From DATDIC01 sp963764525 (GTDB lineage Bacteria; Pseudomonadota; Alphaproteobacteria; Acetobacterales; Acetobacteraceae), in contig CAVXTC010000016.1 of NCBI GenBank assembly GCA_963764525.1, positions 186,001 through 250,000 of the forward strand: 64,000 nucleotides of DNA, given 5' to 3'. The stretch's first letter is position 1, and each line of letters starts with the position of its first letter. A program made the position numbers and the translations under genes. Below are positions 8,297-20,391 of this stretch, one piece after another. Below the pieces are notes generated by a model. The model was not told the origin of the DNA and did not search any database. It saw nothing but the letters and a program-made list of their open reading frames with translations.

Positions 8297-8745
8297 GGGT
8301 CGCCCTCGACACCAACATCCTGGCTTATGCCGAGGGCGTGAACGGACCAGACCACCAGAAGCGCGCGGCCGGCTTGATCGACCGACTGTCCACGGCGGAC
8401 GTCATTATCCCGCTGCAAGTATTGGGCGAGTTGCTGGCCGTTCTGACGCGCAAAACCGCACGGCCAAGGGCCTCCGTTCGCAGCTCCGTGCTGTCGTGGC
8501 GTGATGGCTATGAGATCGTCCCGACCACTAATGAAAGCTTTCTCCGTGCCATCGACCTCGTTGCAGATCACCAGCTCCCCAGTTGGGATGCGGCCATCCT
8601 GGCGGTCGCCGCAGAGGCACGCTGCCAAATCCTGCTGAGTGAAGATATGCACGACGGTTTTACCTGGAACGGCACGGTAATCGCCAATCCGTTTGCGGTC
8701 ACGCCGCAACCGACCCTGGCTCGTTTCCTCCGGACCATCACATGA
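8293..8745 (+). CDS. vapC: PIN domain toxin, VapC-type ribonuclease
   Basis: A 150-aa PIN-domain endoribonuclease. The first acidic residue is Asp6 in ALDTNILAYAEG. The second is Glu in QVLGELLAVL. The third and fourth are Asp in LPSWDAAILA and Asp in LLSEDMHDG, so the metal site is complete and the toxin looks active. It starts with GTG inside the antitoxin stop and overlaps the following mscS gene by 4 nt. VapC toxins usually cut tRNA or rRNA; the target here is unknown. Confidence 0.9.
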   Translation: MRVALDTNILAYAEGVNGPDHQKRAAGLIDRLSTADVIIPLQVLGELLAVLTRKTARPRASVRSSVLSWRDGYEIVPTTNESFLRAIDLVADHQLPSWDAAILAVAAEARCQILLSEDMHDGFTWNGTVIANPFAVTPQPTLARFLRTIT

Positions 8746-10064
8746 CGACTTTCGATGGCCTGAACGAGGCATGGTCGCAGGCGAACGCGTGGATACGCAT
8801 GGACCTGCTGGTACCGGCGACGCTGGGGCAGGGCGTTTGCGCGATTGTGCTATTGGCGGTTGTGCTGCTGACCGCCCGCCCGTTGCGGCGCGTGCTGACG
8901 GCCCGGGCGGATCGGCTGTCGCCGGGACCGGTTTACCCGGTTGCCCGCGCGCTGGCGCAGGTCGCGCCGTGGATCCTGCTGCTGCTGGTGGTGTGGTTCG
9001 CCATTCTGGCGTTCGGTGCCGCCGGCCTGCGCGCTCCACTGCTTCGGCTGGTGGAAAGCCTGGCGATCGCGTGGGTGGTGATCCGGCTCAGTTCCAACCT
9101 GGTGCGCAACCCGCGGGTCGCGCAAGCGATCGCCGCGGCGGCATGGGTGCTGGCCGCGCTCAACATCGCCGGACTGGTTGCGCCGATCGTCGATCTGCTG
9201 GGCGCGATGGCGGTGCCGATCGGCAGTTTCCGCCTCAGCGTACTGCTGGTGTTGAAGGGTATCGTGACGCTTGCCGTGCTGATCTGGCTGGCAAACGTCC
9301 TGTCGCGAGTGGCGGACCAGCGGCTCCGCGCCTTTCACGCCATGCCCCCGGCGATGCAGGTGCTCGCCGCCAAGCTGACACGCGTCACGCTGCTTGCCCT
9401 GGCTGTGGTGCTGGCGCTCGGCTCGATCGGCATCGATCTGACCGCCTTCGCGGTGTTCTCCGGCGCGATCGGCGTCGGCGTCGGCTTCGGCTTGCAGAAG
9501 GTGGTGTCCAACCTGGTCAGTGGCGTGATCCTGCTGCTCGATCGTTCCATCAAGCCGGGCGACGTGATCGAGATCGAGGGAACCTATGGTTGGATCACCA
9601 ACCTCAATGCGCGGTACGTGTCGGTCAGCACCCGCGACGGCAAGGAGCACCTGATCCCGAACGAGGACCTGATCACGCAGCGCGTGGTGAACTGGTCCTA
9701 CTCCAACAACCTGGTTCGCCAGCACGCGCAGATCGGCGTGTCCTACAGATGCGATCCGCACGAGGCGATCCGGCTCGCGCTTCAGGCCGCGGGAGATGTT
9801 CCGCGGGTGCTGAAAGACCCGAAGCCGGTCTGTCTGCTGACGGAATTCGGCGACAGTTCGGTCAACCTGGAGCTGCGCTTCTGGATCAACGATCCGTCGA
9901 ACGGCACGGCGAACGTGAAGAGCCAGGTGCTGCTGAACGTGTGGGATTTGTATCAGGCGCATGGGATTGAGATCCCCTACCCGCAACGGGATGTGACGTT
10001 CCGCAATGCCGAGGAACTGGCGGCTGCTTTGGCTTCGAGGGGCGCGCGGCCCGCGCTTGGTTGA
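8742..10064 (+). CDS. Mechanosensitive ion channel, MscS family
   Basis: A 440-aa inner-membrane channel with about five hydrophobic segments. The pore helix and start of the beta domain are clear: IGVGVGFGLQKVVSNLVSG at about residues 243-261, then LDRSIKPGDVIEIEGTYG and the conserved PNEDLITQRVVNWS. The C-terminal MscS domain ends with IPYPQRDV. Such channels release solutes on osmotic downshock. The ATG overlaps the vapC stop by 4 nt, so it may be transcribed from the toxin-antitoxin promoter, which is an odd pairing. Confidence 0.92.
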   Translation: MTTFDGLNEAWSQANAWIRMDLLVPATLGQGVCAIVLLAVVLLTARPLRRVLTARADRLSPGPVYPVARALAQVAPWILLLLVVWFAILAFGAAGLRAPLLRLVESLAIAWVVIRLSSNLVRNPRVAQAIAAAAWVLAALNIAGLVAPIVDLLGAMAVPIGSFRLSVLLVLKGIVTLAVLIWLANVLSRVADQRLRAFHAMPPAMQVLAAKLTRVTLLALAVVLALGSIGIDLTAFAVFSGAIGVGVGFGLQKVVSNLVSGVILLLDRSIKPGDVIEIEGTYGWITNLNARYVSVSTRDGKEHLIPNEDLITQRVVNWSYSNNLVRQHAQIGVSYRCDPHEAIRLALQAAGDVPRVLKDPKPVCLLTEFGDSSVNLELRFWINDPSNGTANVKSQVLLNVWDLYQAHGIEIPYPQRDVTFRNAEELAAALASRGARPALG

Positions 10065-10080
10065 AGTTTGCGAGCAACGG

Positions 10081-10107
10081 CGTGGATTCCGATTTCGCGG
10101 GAATGAC
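10081..10107. repeat. Single REP-like arm
   Basis: CGTGGATTCC followed by TTTCGCGGGAATGAC resembles one arm of the dispersed hairpin repeat built on GTCATTCCCGCGAAAGCGGGAAT that is common in proteobacterial genomes. It lies between two convergent genes (mscS and the RNA methyltransferase). It may form a weak TTCC/GGAA hairpin and serve as part of a terminator. Confidence 0.4.
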
Positions 10108-10130
10108 GATCGATGGCCAGAGTCTCCGCA

Positions 10131-11446
10131 TTACGCGGCAAACACGACCACGCTTTCAAGCCGCGCGGACCAGAGGAACTGGTCGATCGGCGTAGCAACG
10201 AGAACGCGGTACCCGGCGGCGTGCAGCACGCGCGCGTCGCGCGCCAGCGCGGCGGGGTTGCAGCTCACGTAGATCACGCGCACTGGGGCCGCCGCAGCAA
10301 GTGCCGGCATCTGTGCCGCCGCTCCGGCATGCGGCGGGTCCAGCACCACCGCCGCGAACCCCGCCAGTTCCTGCGCCGACAGCGGCTGGCGCGCGAGATC
10401 GCGCTGTTGCACCTCGATCCGCCCGGCAAGTCCGGCATTCCGCGACGCCAGGCGCAAGGCGTGCGTAGCCGCCGGATCACCTTCCCACCCGGTAACCCGC
10501 GCGCGCCGCGCCAGGGCGAAGGTCAGCGTGCCGCTTCCGGCATAGAGCTCGGCGATCCGGGTCCGCGGCGTGACCGGGTCCGGCAGGCCGGCCAGCACCG
10601 CAGCCACGATCGCCGCCTCCCCTTCGGCGGAGGCTTGCAGGAACGCGCCAGGTTGCGGCGCAACCGTCACGCCTGAAAGCGCAGTAACGGGCGGGCGCAG
10701 CAGACAAATCGGTTCCGGCGCATCGTCGCGCCGGGCCCAAGCGACACGCGGCAGCCCGTGCGCACGGGCGAAGCGCGTCAGCGCGCCGCGATCCTGCAGG
10801 GTCAACGGCCGGTCGGTGCGCAGCAGCAGGTCGGGGCCGGAGTCCAGCAGGTTCACGATGGCTGAACCCTCCGCGCTGCACCGCCGAAATCTGCTGCAAC
10901 AGCACACGCAATGGTTCGATCAGCGCGACCAGCACCGGATGCAGAACGCAGCAGGTTGCAAGATCAACCACATCGGCGCCGCGCAACCGGTGCAGACCCA
11001 GCCTCACGCCGGCGGGCGACCGCCGGATCGCCAAATCCATGCGGCGGCGCGCGGCTGGCGACGTCGTCTGCACGGGCGCCAACGGCACATCGTCGAAACC
11101 GGCGCGCCTGAGAGCATCGACCAGCAGACCGGACTTCCACGCATGGCCGGCCGGCACGCGCCAGTGTTGCAGGACGCAGCCGCCGCAGATACCGAAATGC
11201 GGGCAGGGCGGCGTAACTCGATCAGGGCTGGGTTCGACCACCGCATCCAGCGCCGCCGCCCAGCCAGCGCCGCGGCGTATCACCGGCCGCAGCGCGAACC
11301 AACTCGCCGGGCAGGGTCAGCGGAACGTAGGCCGGTGTGCCGTCCGGCAGCGCGCCGATCCCGTCGCCCTCCGTCCCGATCCGCTCGATGCGGATCAGCG
11401 CCGGTTCAGCCGCCGAACGCGTTGAGACCCGTCTGCGCCCGGCCAA
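10131..11446 (-). CDS. Class I SAM-dependent RNA m5U methyltransferase, RlmD/TrmA family (two frame breaks)
   Basis: Methylates uridine-C5 in RNA. Read across three frames. An N-terminal TRAM-like part (IERIGTEGDGIGAL) comes first. Then the iron-sulfur cysteines CPHFGICGGCVLQH with a fourth Cys in TCCVLHP. Then the methyltransferase core AELYAGSGTLTFALA, VVLDPPHAG and the catalytic loop VSCNPAALARD. One-base insertions near 11270 and 10880 explain both breaks. The start is uncertain: an ATG at 11446 would overlap gcdH by 41 nt, and in-frame CTG codons lie nearer the gcdH stop. It is third in the operon helicase-gcdH-methyltransferase. Confidence 0.82.
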
Positions 11447-12611
11447 GGATCAGCGCATGCACGTCGTGCGTGCCTTCATACGTATTGACAGCTTCCAGAT
11501 TCATCACGTGGCGGATCACGTGATACTCATCGGCCACCCCGTTGCCGCCGTGCATGTCCCGCGCTTCCCGCGCGATCGCCAGCGCCTTGCCGCAGGAGTT
11601 GCGCTTCAGCATGGAGATCATCTCGGGTGCCGCGTCGTACTCGTCCATCAGCCGGCCGAGTCGCAGCACCGATTGCAGCCCAAGTGTGATTTCGGTCTGC
11701 ATGTCAGCAAGCTTCTTCTGCACAAGCTGCGTCGCCGCAAGCGGGCGGCCGAACATCATCCGCTGCATGGTGTAATCGCGCGCCGCCTGCCAGCAGAACT
11801 CGGCGGCGCCGAGCGCGCCCCAGGCAATGCCGTAGCGTGCGTTGTTGAGACACGAAAACGGGCCGCGCAACCCCTTCACGCCCGGCAGTATGTTGTCCGC
11901 CGGCACGAATACGTCGGCCATCATGATCATCCCGGTGACCGACGCGCGGAGGGAAAACTTGCCCTCGATCTTCGGCGCGGTCAGTCCCGGCATGCCCTTT
12001 TCCAGGACGAAACCGCGGATGTCACCGGCGTCGTCCTTCGCCCAGACCACCAGCACATCGGCGATCGGCGAATTGGTGATCCAGGTCTTCGACCCGTTCA
12101 GCACGAAGCCGCCATCCACGGCGCGCGCGCGCGACCGCATGGACGCGGGATCGGAGCCGGCGTCCGGCTCGGTAAGCCCGAAGCAGCCGACGAACTCGCC
12201 GCTGCGCAACCCCGGGAGATATTTCTCTTTCTGCGCGTCGGAGCCGAACGCCCAGATCGGGTACATCACCAGCGACGACTGCACGGAGAAGCAGGACCGG
12301 TAGCCGCTATCGACGCGCTCCACCTCGCGGGCGATCAGCCCGTAAGAGACGTAATTGACGCCAGCGCAACCGTAACCATCCAGCGTGGCGCCGAGGAATC
12401 CCATCTCCCCCATTTCATTCATGATGGAGCGATCGAAGCGCTCATGCCGGTTGGCATCCAGCACGCGGGGAAACAGCCTGTCCTGGCAATACGCCCGGGC
12501 AGCGTCGCGGATCGCGCGTTCGTCTTCGGAAAGCTGTGCGTCGAGGCGAAGCGGATCGTCCCAGGCGAACGGGGTGAAGCGGCTTTTGTGCCGGGTCACG
12601 GCGTCGTTCAT
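11406..12611 (-). CDS. gcdH: Glutaryl-CoA dehydrogenase
   Basis: Acyl-CoA dehydrogenase, 401 aa, FAD-dependent. It oxidises and decarboxylates glutaryl-CoA to crotonyl-CoA in lysine/tryptophan breakdown. Substrate-type evidence includes the GcdH-like N-terminus (LSEDERAIRDAARAYCQDRL), FGLTEPDAGSDPASM, KTWITNSPIADV and the C-terminal EAVNTYEGTHDVHALILG, where Glu379 is the catalytic base. The ATG at 12611 overlaps the restored stop of the upstream helicase (12608) by 4 nt, so the genes are coupled. Confidence 0.9.
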   Translation of the reverse strand: MNDAVTRHKSRFTPFAWDDPLRLDAQLSEDERAIRDAARAYCQDRLFPRVLDANRHERFDRSIMNEMGEMGFLGATLDGYGCAGVNYVSYGLIAREVERVDSGYRSCFSVQSSLVMYPIWAFGSDAQKEKYLPGLRSGEFVGCFGLTEPDAGSDPASMRSRARAVDGGFVLNGSKTWITNSPIADVLVVWAKDDAGDIRGFVLEKGMPGLTAPKIEGKFSLRASVTGMIMMADVFVPADNILPGVKGLRGPFSCLNNARYGIAWGALGAAEFCWQAARDYTMQRMMFGRPLAATQLVQKKLADMQTEITLGLQSVLRLGRLMDEYDAAPEMISMLKRNSCGKALAIAREARDMHGGNGVADEYHVIRHVMNLEAVNTYEGTHDVHALILGRAQTGLNAFGG

Positions 12612-14328
12612 GCCTCGGTCTCCGCCTCCTTGGCGATCAGGGCGCGTTCGCCGCGCGGGCGCACGAACATGAAAGCCGGCGCGTCCGACCCGAAACCGGT
12701 GACCGCGGCGCCGCGATCATCTTCGCGCTGCGCCGGACGTTCCCGTTCGCGCCGCCTGGCTTCCGGTGCGGGCTGCCGCTCCGCACGCGGGCGCCGCGCC
12801 GGAGCCGGCTTTTCCACGATCGGCCGTTCGGGTGGCTTTTCCGCAATCAGCCGATCGGTGGCTTTTCCGCGATCAGCCGATCGACGGCCAAGACCGTCTC
12901 CCGCGCCGGCTTATCGGCCGCCGGCGGCTTCTCCCGCGCCGGGGCACGGTTACGCGGCGGCGGCTTCGCGCGGGAGGCCGGTTGCTCACCGCGCCCAGCC
13001 CGCGGCTTGGGCTTGGTGCCTCGCCCTCGCCGCCCTCGCCGGCCATCACTTTCGGCCCAATCGACGGGATCGAGTCCCTCGACCGCAACCGGCGGGATCG
13101 GATGTCCGATCAGTTTCTCGATCGCTTCGACCGCGGCACGGTCCTCGGGCTCGGCAATGGTGAAGGCGCACCCTTCCAGTCCGGCACGTCCGGTGCGGCC
13201 GATGCGATGCACGTAATCTTCCGCATGGTGCGGCACGTCGAAATTGAACACGTGCGACAAGCCGCCGATGTCCAGGCCGCGCGCCGCCACGTCGCTGCAC
13301 ACCAGCAACTGCAAATCGCCGGCCTTGAATTTCTCCAGCGTGGCGAAGCGCACGGTCTGCGTCATGTCGCCGTGCAGCGCGCCGGCATTGAACCGGTGGC
13401 GGGTCAGCGACTTGTGAAGAATATCGACGTCGCGCTTGCGATTGCAGAACACCAGCGCGTTTTGTACCTTCTGGGTGCGCACCAGGCGGCGCAGCGATTC
13501 GCGCTTGTCGTGTTCGGCGACCAGCACCAGTCCTTCGGTGATCGTGGTCGCCACCGAGGCCGGGCGGGACACCGAGATTTCCTTCGGGTTCTGCAGGAAT
13601 GCATCGGCCAGCCGTTTGATCTCCGGCAGCAACGTGGCGGAAAAGAGCAGCGTCTGACGGTTGCGCGGCAGCAGGCCGACGATGCGTTCCACATCGGGGA
13701 TGAACCCCATGTCCAGCATGCGGTCGGCTTCATCGATCACCAGGATCTTGACGTCACTCAGCAGGATGGTGCCACGTTCGAACATGTCGATCAGCCGGCC
13801 CGGCGTGGCGATCAACACATCGACGCCGCGCATCAGCACGTCTTTCTGGTCGGCCATGCTCTCGCCGCCAATAATCAGCGCGTGCGTCAGTTTCAGGTGC
13901 TTGCCGTACTGGACGAAGTTCTCGGCTACCTGCAAGGCCAGTTCCCGGGTCGGCTCCAGGATCAGGCTGCGCGGCATGCGGGCGCGGGCGCGGGAGCCGG
14001 ACAGGATATCGAGCATCGGCAGGGTGAAGCCTGCTGTCTTGCCGGTACCGGTCTGCGCCGCGCCGAGCACGTCGCGGCCCATCAGCACGAAGGGAATTGC
14101 CTGTTCCTGGATGGGCGTGGGATGGCGGTAGCCCATTTCGTCGATCGCCCGCAGCACCGGCTCAGACAGGCCGAGATCATCGAACAGCTTGCGCCGCGGC
14201 TCCGCCAGCAGGGTATCTGGCGCATGCTCAGTCAGGTCCGCCGGAGCGGTAAGCGTGTCGGTCAAATTCTTGTCCAGTCGCGTGCCGCGAGGGGGTTGAC
14301 GCGGCGTGCCGCGCGTGGGCGCAGCCAC
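12608..14328 (-). CDS. DEAD-box RNA helicase, RhlE-type (C-tail frame changed by a 26-bp duplication)
   Basis: ATP-dependent RNA helicase for rRNA or mRNA remodelling. The core has the Q motif (GYRHPTPIQ), Walker A AQTGTGKT, PTRELALQ, the DEAD box VIDEADRMLD, SAT, and HRIGRTGRAG. A Lys/Arg/Pro-rich tail follows. As written, the frame from the GTG at 14328 stops at 12847. A 26-bp tandem duplication at 12831-12882 causes this: with one copy removed the tail runs on through GFGSDAPAFMFVRPRGER to a stop at 12608, exactly overlapping the gcdH start. The helicase core is unaffected either way. Confidence 0.88.
12831..12882. repeat. 26-bp tandem duplication in the helicase tail
   Basis: Two adjacent 26-bp copies, 12831-12856 and 12857-12882, differ at a single base (A versus G). 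Because 26 is not a multiple of 3 it changes the reading frame of the helicase C-terminus. The arithmetic of the two open frames agrees with removal of exactly one copy. Confidence 0.9.
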
Positions 14329-14468
14329 CGGGGCGGGCTGCCGCGCGCATCGCGCCGGATATCAATATGAAACACCGGAAAGTCAAGTTGTCGTGCCCCG
14401 AAGGGTATTGGACTGGCCGGCCGGCCGGCCCAAGATGCAACAATCGATCCGCTGAGGCGTTAGACCCG

Positions 14469-14867
14469 ATGATGACTCAGACCCTGCTCCGGCACCTCCG
14501 CCGTCCGGCGGCCATCGCTGTACTCTGCGCCGCGACCGCCGCACCGCTGTTTGCCGCGACTCCGGCGCTTGCATGGTGGCGTGGCGGTCTGGCCATCGGC
14601 ATCGCGCCGCCGCCACTGTATTATCCGCCGCCGGCGTACTACCCGCCGCCGGCATACTATCCGCCGCCGCCGGTCGCATACGCCCCGCCGCCGACTTATG
14701 CCCCGCAGGCTTATGGCCCGGAAACCTATATCCCGCCGGGCCGGGTGGCTCAGCAATCCTGCTACGCCGGCCCGTATCTGTGCCCGATGGAGCACGCGGT
14801 CCCGGCCGGCGCCACCTGCTGGTGCTCGGACAACGCCGGCCACCGCACTTACGGCCGCGCAAGCTGA
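14469..14867 (+). CDS. Small secreted Pro/Tyr-rich protein, unknown function
   Basis: A 132-aa protein with a signal peptide: a basic start, a hydrophobic core AIAVLCAATAAPLFA and cleavage near ALA-WW (about residue 35). The mature part holds tandem YYPPPA-type repeats (residues ~49-70) and then a Cys-containing C-terminal domain (QQSCYAGPYLCPMEHAVPAGATCWCSD) with four cysteines that could form two disulfides. Probably periplasmic or outer-surface. The ATG pair is at 14469. The stop abuts the GTG start of the GH15 gene with no gap. Confidence 0.7.
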   Translation: MMTQTLLRHLRRPAAIAVLCAATAAPLFAATPALAWWRGGLAIGIAPPPLYYPPPAYYPPPAYYPPPPVAYAPPPTYAPQAYGPETYIPPGRVAQQSCYAGPYLCPMEHAVPAGATCWCSDNAGHRTYGRAS

Positions 14868-16700
14868 GTGCCTGAAAGTCCTGTGCCGGACCCGGACGAC
14901 CTTCCGCCGCGCCTCGAGGAGTACGCGCTGATCGGTGATTGCCGGACCGCCGCGCTGGTCAGTCGCGGTGGTTCAATCGATTGGCTGTGCTGGCCGCGTT
15001 TCGACAGCGACGCGTGCTTCGCCGCCCTGCTCGATACGCCGCGCGCCGGCCGCTGGCGCATCGCCACGGCGGACGGTTCCACCCGAATCACGCGCCGCTA
15101 CCGTCCGGGGACGCTGATCCTGGAGACGATTTTTGAGACCGATGATGGTGCGGCGCGGCTGATCGACTTCATGCCGGTGGATGGGACCGGATCCTCGATC
15201 GTGCGCATCGTGCAAGGACTGCGCGGACGAGTGCCGCTGTGCTTCGAGCTGGCGCTGCGCTTCGAATACGGCGCGGTAATTCCCTGGGTCACGCGGTTGC
15301 GCACCGGGTTCGGCGTGCGCATGGTCGCCGGCCCGGCGCTGGTGGTGCTGCACAGCACCGTGCCGTTGGAGGGGCGGGATTTCACCACCGTCGCCGAGTT
15401 CACCGCCGAGCCGGGCGACGAGGCGTATTTCGTGCTCGCCTATGGTCCGTCCCACCTGCCCACTCCCGCGGTGCCGGACCCGGACCGGGCGCTGGTCGCC
15501 ACAGAGGCGTTCTGGACCGATTGGTGCCACCGCGGCACATACCGGGGCGAGTGGCGCGACGCCGTGCAGCGTTCATTGCTGACGCTAAAGGCGCTCACCT
15601 TCGCGGAAACCGGCGGCATCGTTGCCGCGCCCACCACTTCGTTGCCCGAGCAGATCGGCGGCACGCGCAACTGGGATTACCGGTTCTGCTGGCTGCGCGA
15701 CGCCACCTTCACCTTGCTGGCGCTGATCCATGCCGGTTACCGGGAGGAAGCGCGGGCCTGGAGCGAGTGGCTGCGCCGCAGCGTCGCTGGCAGCCCGGCC
15801 CAGCTTCAGACGCTTTATGGGGTTGCCGGAGAGCGGCGGCTGCCGGAATGGGAAGTGCCATGGCTGGCCGGCTATCAGGGCGCCAAGCCGGTGCGCATCG
15901 GCAACGCCGCCAGCGAACAGTTGCAGATCGACGTGTTCGGCGAGGTGGTCGATGCGCTGTATCAATCGGAACGAGGCGGCCTCGCCCCGGCTGGCGAGAT
16001 CTGGGAGTTGCAGCGGGAGATCGTCGAACACCTTGCCACGTTCTGGGATCAGCCCGACGAAAGCATCTGGGAGGTGCGCGGAGAACGCCAGCAATTCACG
16101 TTTTCCAAGGTGATGGCGTGGGTGGCGCTGGATCGGGCGGTGAAGACCGCCGAAGATCGCAAAATGACCGGCCCGCCGCTGGACGACTGGCGCGCTCTGC
16201 GTGACCGCATCCACGACACGGTGTGCAAGCAGGGGTTCAACGAAACCAAGAACAGCTTCGTGCAGAGCCTCGGCGGCGACGTGCTGGACGCCAGCATGTT
16301 GATGATTCCGCTGGTCGGATTCCTGCCGGCGACCGATCCGCGCATGCGCGGGACCGTCGCCGCGATCGAGCGTGAACTGATGCATGGCGGCTTGGTGCTT
16401 CGGTACCAAACCGGGGAGACCAAGGATGGCCTGCCGCCCGGCGAGGGCGTGTTCCTCGCCTGCAGCTTCTGGCTGGCCGATAACCTCGTGCTGCAGGGGC
16501 GCTACGACGATGCGCTTGCGCTGTTCACGCGCCTGTTGGCACTGGCCAACGATGTCGGCCTGCTGGCCGAGGAATACGATCCCGACACGCAGCGTCTGGT
16601 CGGAAATTTCCCTCAGGCGTTCTCGCATCTGGCACTGATAAACACCGCACTGAACCTGCAGGACTACGGACCGGCGCACCAGCGCGGCGAGGGCGATTGA
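14868..16700 (+). CDS. Glycoside hydrolase family 15 protein (glucoamylase/trehalase-like)
   Basis: A 610-aa protein. An N-terminal beta-sandwich (LEEYALIGDCRTAALVSRGG, IDWLCWPRFDSDACF) is followed by an (alpha/alpha)6 barrel with GTRNWDYRFCWLRDATFTL (residues ~263-281) and the conserved C-terminal EEYDPDTQRLVGNFPQAFSH. Length and layout match bacterial GH15 proteins, which hydrolyse alpha-glucosides or trehalose. No signal peptide is seen, so it is likely cytoplasmic. It starts with GTG immediately after the upstream stop. Confidence 0.9.
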   Translation: MPESPVPDPDDLPPRLEEYALIGDCRTAALVSRGGSIDWLCWPRFDSDACFAALLDTPRAGRWRIATADGSTRITRRYRPGTLILETIFETDDGAARLIDFMPVDGTGSSIVRIVQGLRGRVPLCFELALRFEYGAVIPWVTRLRTGFGVRMVAGPALVVLHSTVPLEGRDFTTVAEFTAEPGDEAYFVLAYGPSHLPTPAVPDPDRALVATEAFWTDWCHRGTYRGEWRDAVQRSLLTLKALTFAETGGIVAAPTTSLPEQIGGTRNWDYRFCWLRDATFTLLALIHAGYREEARAWSEWLRRSVAGSPAQLQTLYGVAGERRLPEWEVPWLAGYQGAKPVRIGNAASEQLQIDVFGEVVDALYQSERGGLAPAGEIWELQREIVEHLATFWDQPDESIWEVRGERQQFTFSKVMAWVALDRAVKTAEDRKMTGPPLDDWRALRDRIHDTVCKQGFNETKNSFVQSLGGDVLDASMLMIPLVGFLPATDPRMRGTVAAIERELMHGGLVLRYQTGETKDGLPPGEGVFLACSFWLADNLVLQGRYDDALALFTRLLALANDVGLLAEEYDPDTQRLVGNFPQAFSHLALINTALNLQDYGPAHQRGEGD

Positions 16701-16868
16701 TATGCCGCCGCGCAGTGAGCCGATTCTCGACTGTTATCCCGGTGAAGCGGAGAGCCAAGCCCCACTCGCAATACCGGCGCAACCGACCAGAATCATTCCT
16801 GCAGCGCTGAAGGGTTATCATCGTTTCCGACGACCGTGTCCGCTGTGCTTGTGCTTGCTCGTTGACGC

Positions 16869-19505
<2,637 letters not shown>

Positions 19506-19618
19506 GGGGCGCGGGGTGGTCCTGGGGTGCGGAGGGCCGGATTAGCGCAGGGGTGTGGCGCTGTCACGCCGGGCGGTTGCAACGGAGCGGATTTGAAGCT
19601 CGCCGGGCCTGCCGACAA

Positions 19619-19944
19619 ATGGGAGTGAGGCGCGGTGAGCTGATCGCCGTGGCGTTTTCCGGTGATTACGGCAAGCCGCGCCAGGCACTGGTCGTCCAGG
19701 CCGATCCGGTCGCTGCATTGCTCTCGCCAACGATGCTGCCGCTGACCAGCGAATCGCACGACGAATATCTGCTGCGCATCACGGTCCAGCCGAGGCAGCA
19801 CAACGGATTGCAGTGCCCGTCGCAAATCATGGTGGACAAGATTTGCACCGTGCTTCGAGCCACGATCGGGACGCGTATTGGCGAAACGGATGGCCCACGA
19901 TGCAGGCGGTGGGGAACGCGTTGACGGATTGTCTGGCGCTGTAA
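19619..19944 (+). pseudogene. mazF: MazF/PemK-type mRNA interferase, orphan, C-terminal frame break
   Basis: The MazF fold is clear: VRRGELIAVAFSGDYGKPR, QALVVQADP, LPLTSE, LRITVQP, then NGLQCPSQIMVDKICTV. The open frame ends at 19924, but the family C-terminus MQAVGNALTDCLAL lies in another frame ending at 19944, so one base seems missing near 19895. I see no MazE-type antitoxin in the ~110 bases upstream or just downstream. It is either a sequence error in an orphan toxin or a decaying remnant beside alaS. Confidence 0.65.
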
Positions 19945-20222
19945 CGATCCTGGCCGGCCCTGCATGGTTCGGCGCAAGCCGGGCGCCTGAACACCCGGTG
20001 AGCCGTACGCCTCGAAATACCGAGCCGCTGCGGATGCCCGGAGAGCCGGTCCTTTTGGTATGAATTGTCGTGCTTTCCGGAGGAGGAGTGATCCGCGTCA
20101 CTGTCGGGATGTGGCGAACATCATGGTTCCTGTGTGGCGCGGTTCAACGACGGGCTTCGCTTTTTGCCGCAGTGTTGCGGAAGCGAACGGGGTCATGGAC
20201 CCCACACCAAGGAGTTGCTCCG

Positions 20223-20384
20223 ATGCTTACACTGCTTCTCGTCGTCGTCGGATCATTGGCTCTGGCCGTCTATCTGGGCGCCCTGATCGCGCCGGATGCG
20301 GAAGTCCCCGGCATACGGTCCGACGGCCAGTGGTCCTGCACCGACGCCGTCGGCCGGGCTCTGGGCGATGCAGCCAGCCTGTAA
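20223..20384 (+). CDS. Small membrane protein, hypothetical
   Basis: A 53-aa protein with one N-terminal hydrophobic helix (MLTLLLVVVGSLALAVYLGA) and a short tail. The ATG at 20223 is preceded by AAGGAG at a spacing of 8, a good ribosome-binding site, which is the main support. It converges with the repeat protein downstream of eutC. No family is recognised. Confidence 0.45.
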   Translation: MLTLLLVVVGSLALAVYLGALIAPDAEVPGIRSDGQWSCTDAVGRALGDAASL

Positions 20385-20391
20385 TACCGCC

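Noticed and set aside
14460..14862. Arg-rich frames on both strands across the Pro/Tyr-rich secreted protein
   Set aside because: They are shadows of the CCG-rich repeat; only the frame with a signal peptide and balanced Cys-containing C-terminus is credible.
20070..20222. Upstream extension of the 53-aa small membrane protein
   Set aside because: AAGGAG lies 8 bases before the ATG at 20223 and the upstream part is not hydrophobic or conserved-looking.
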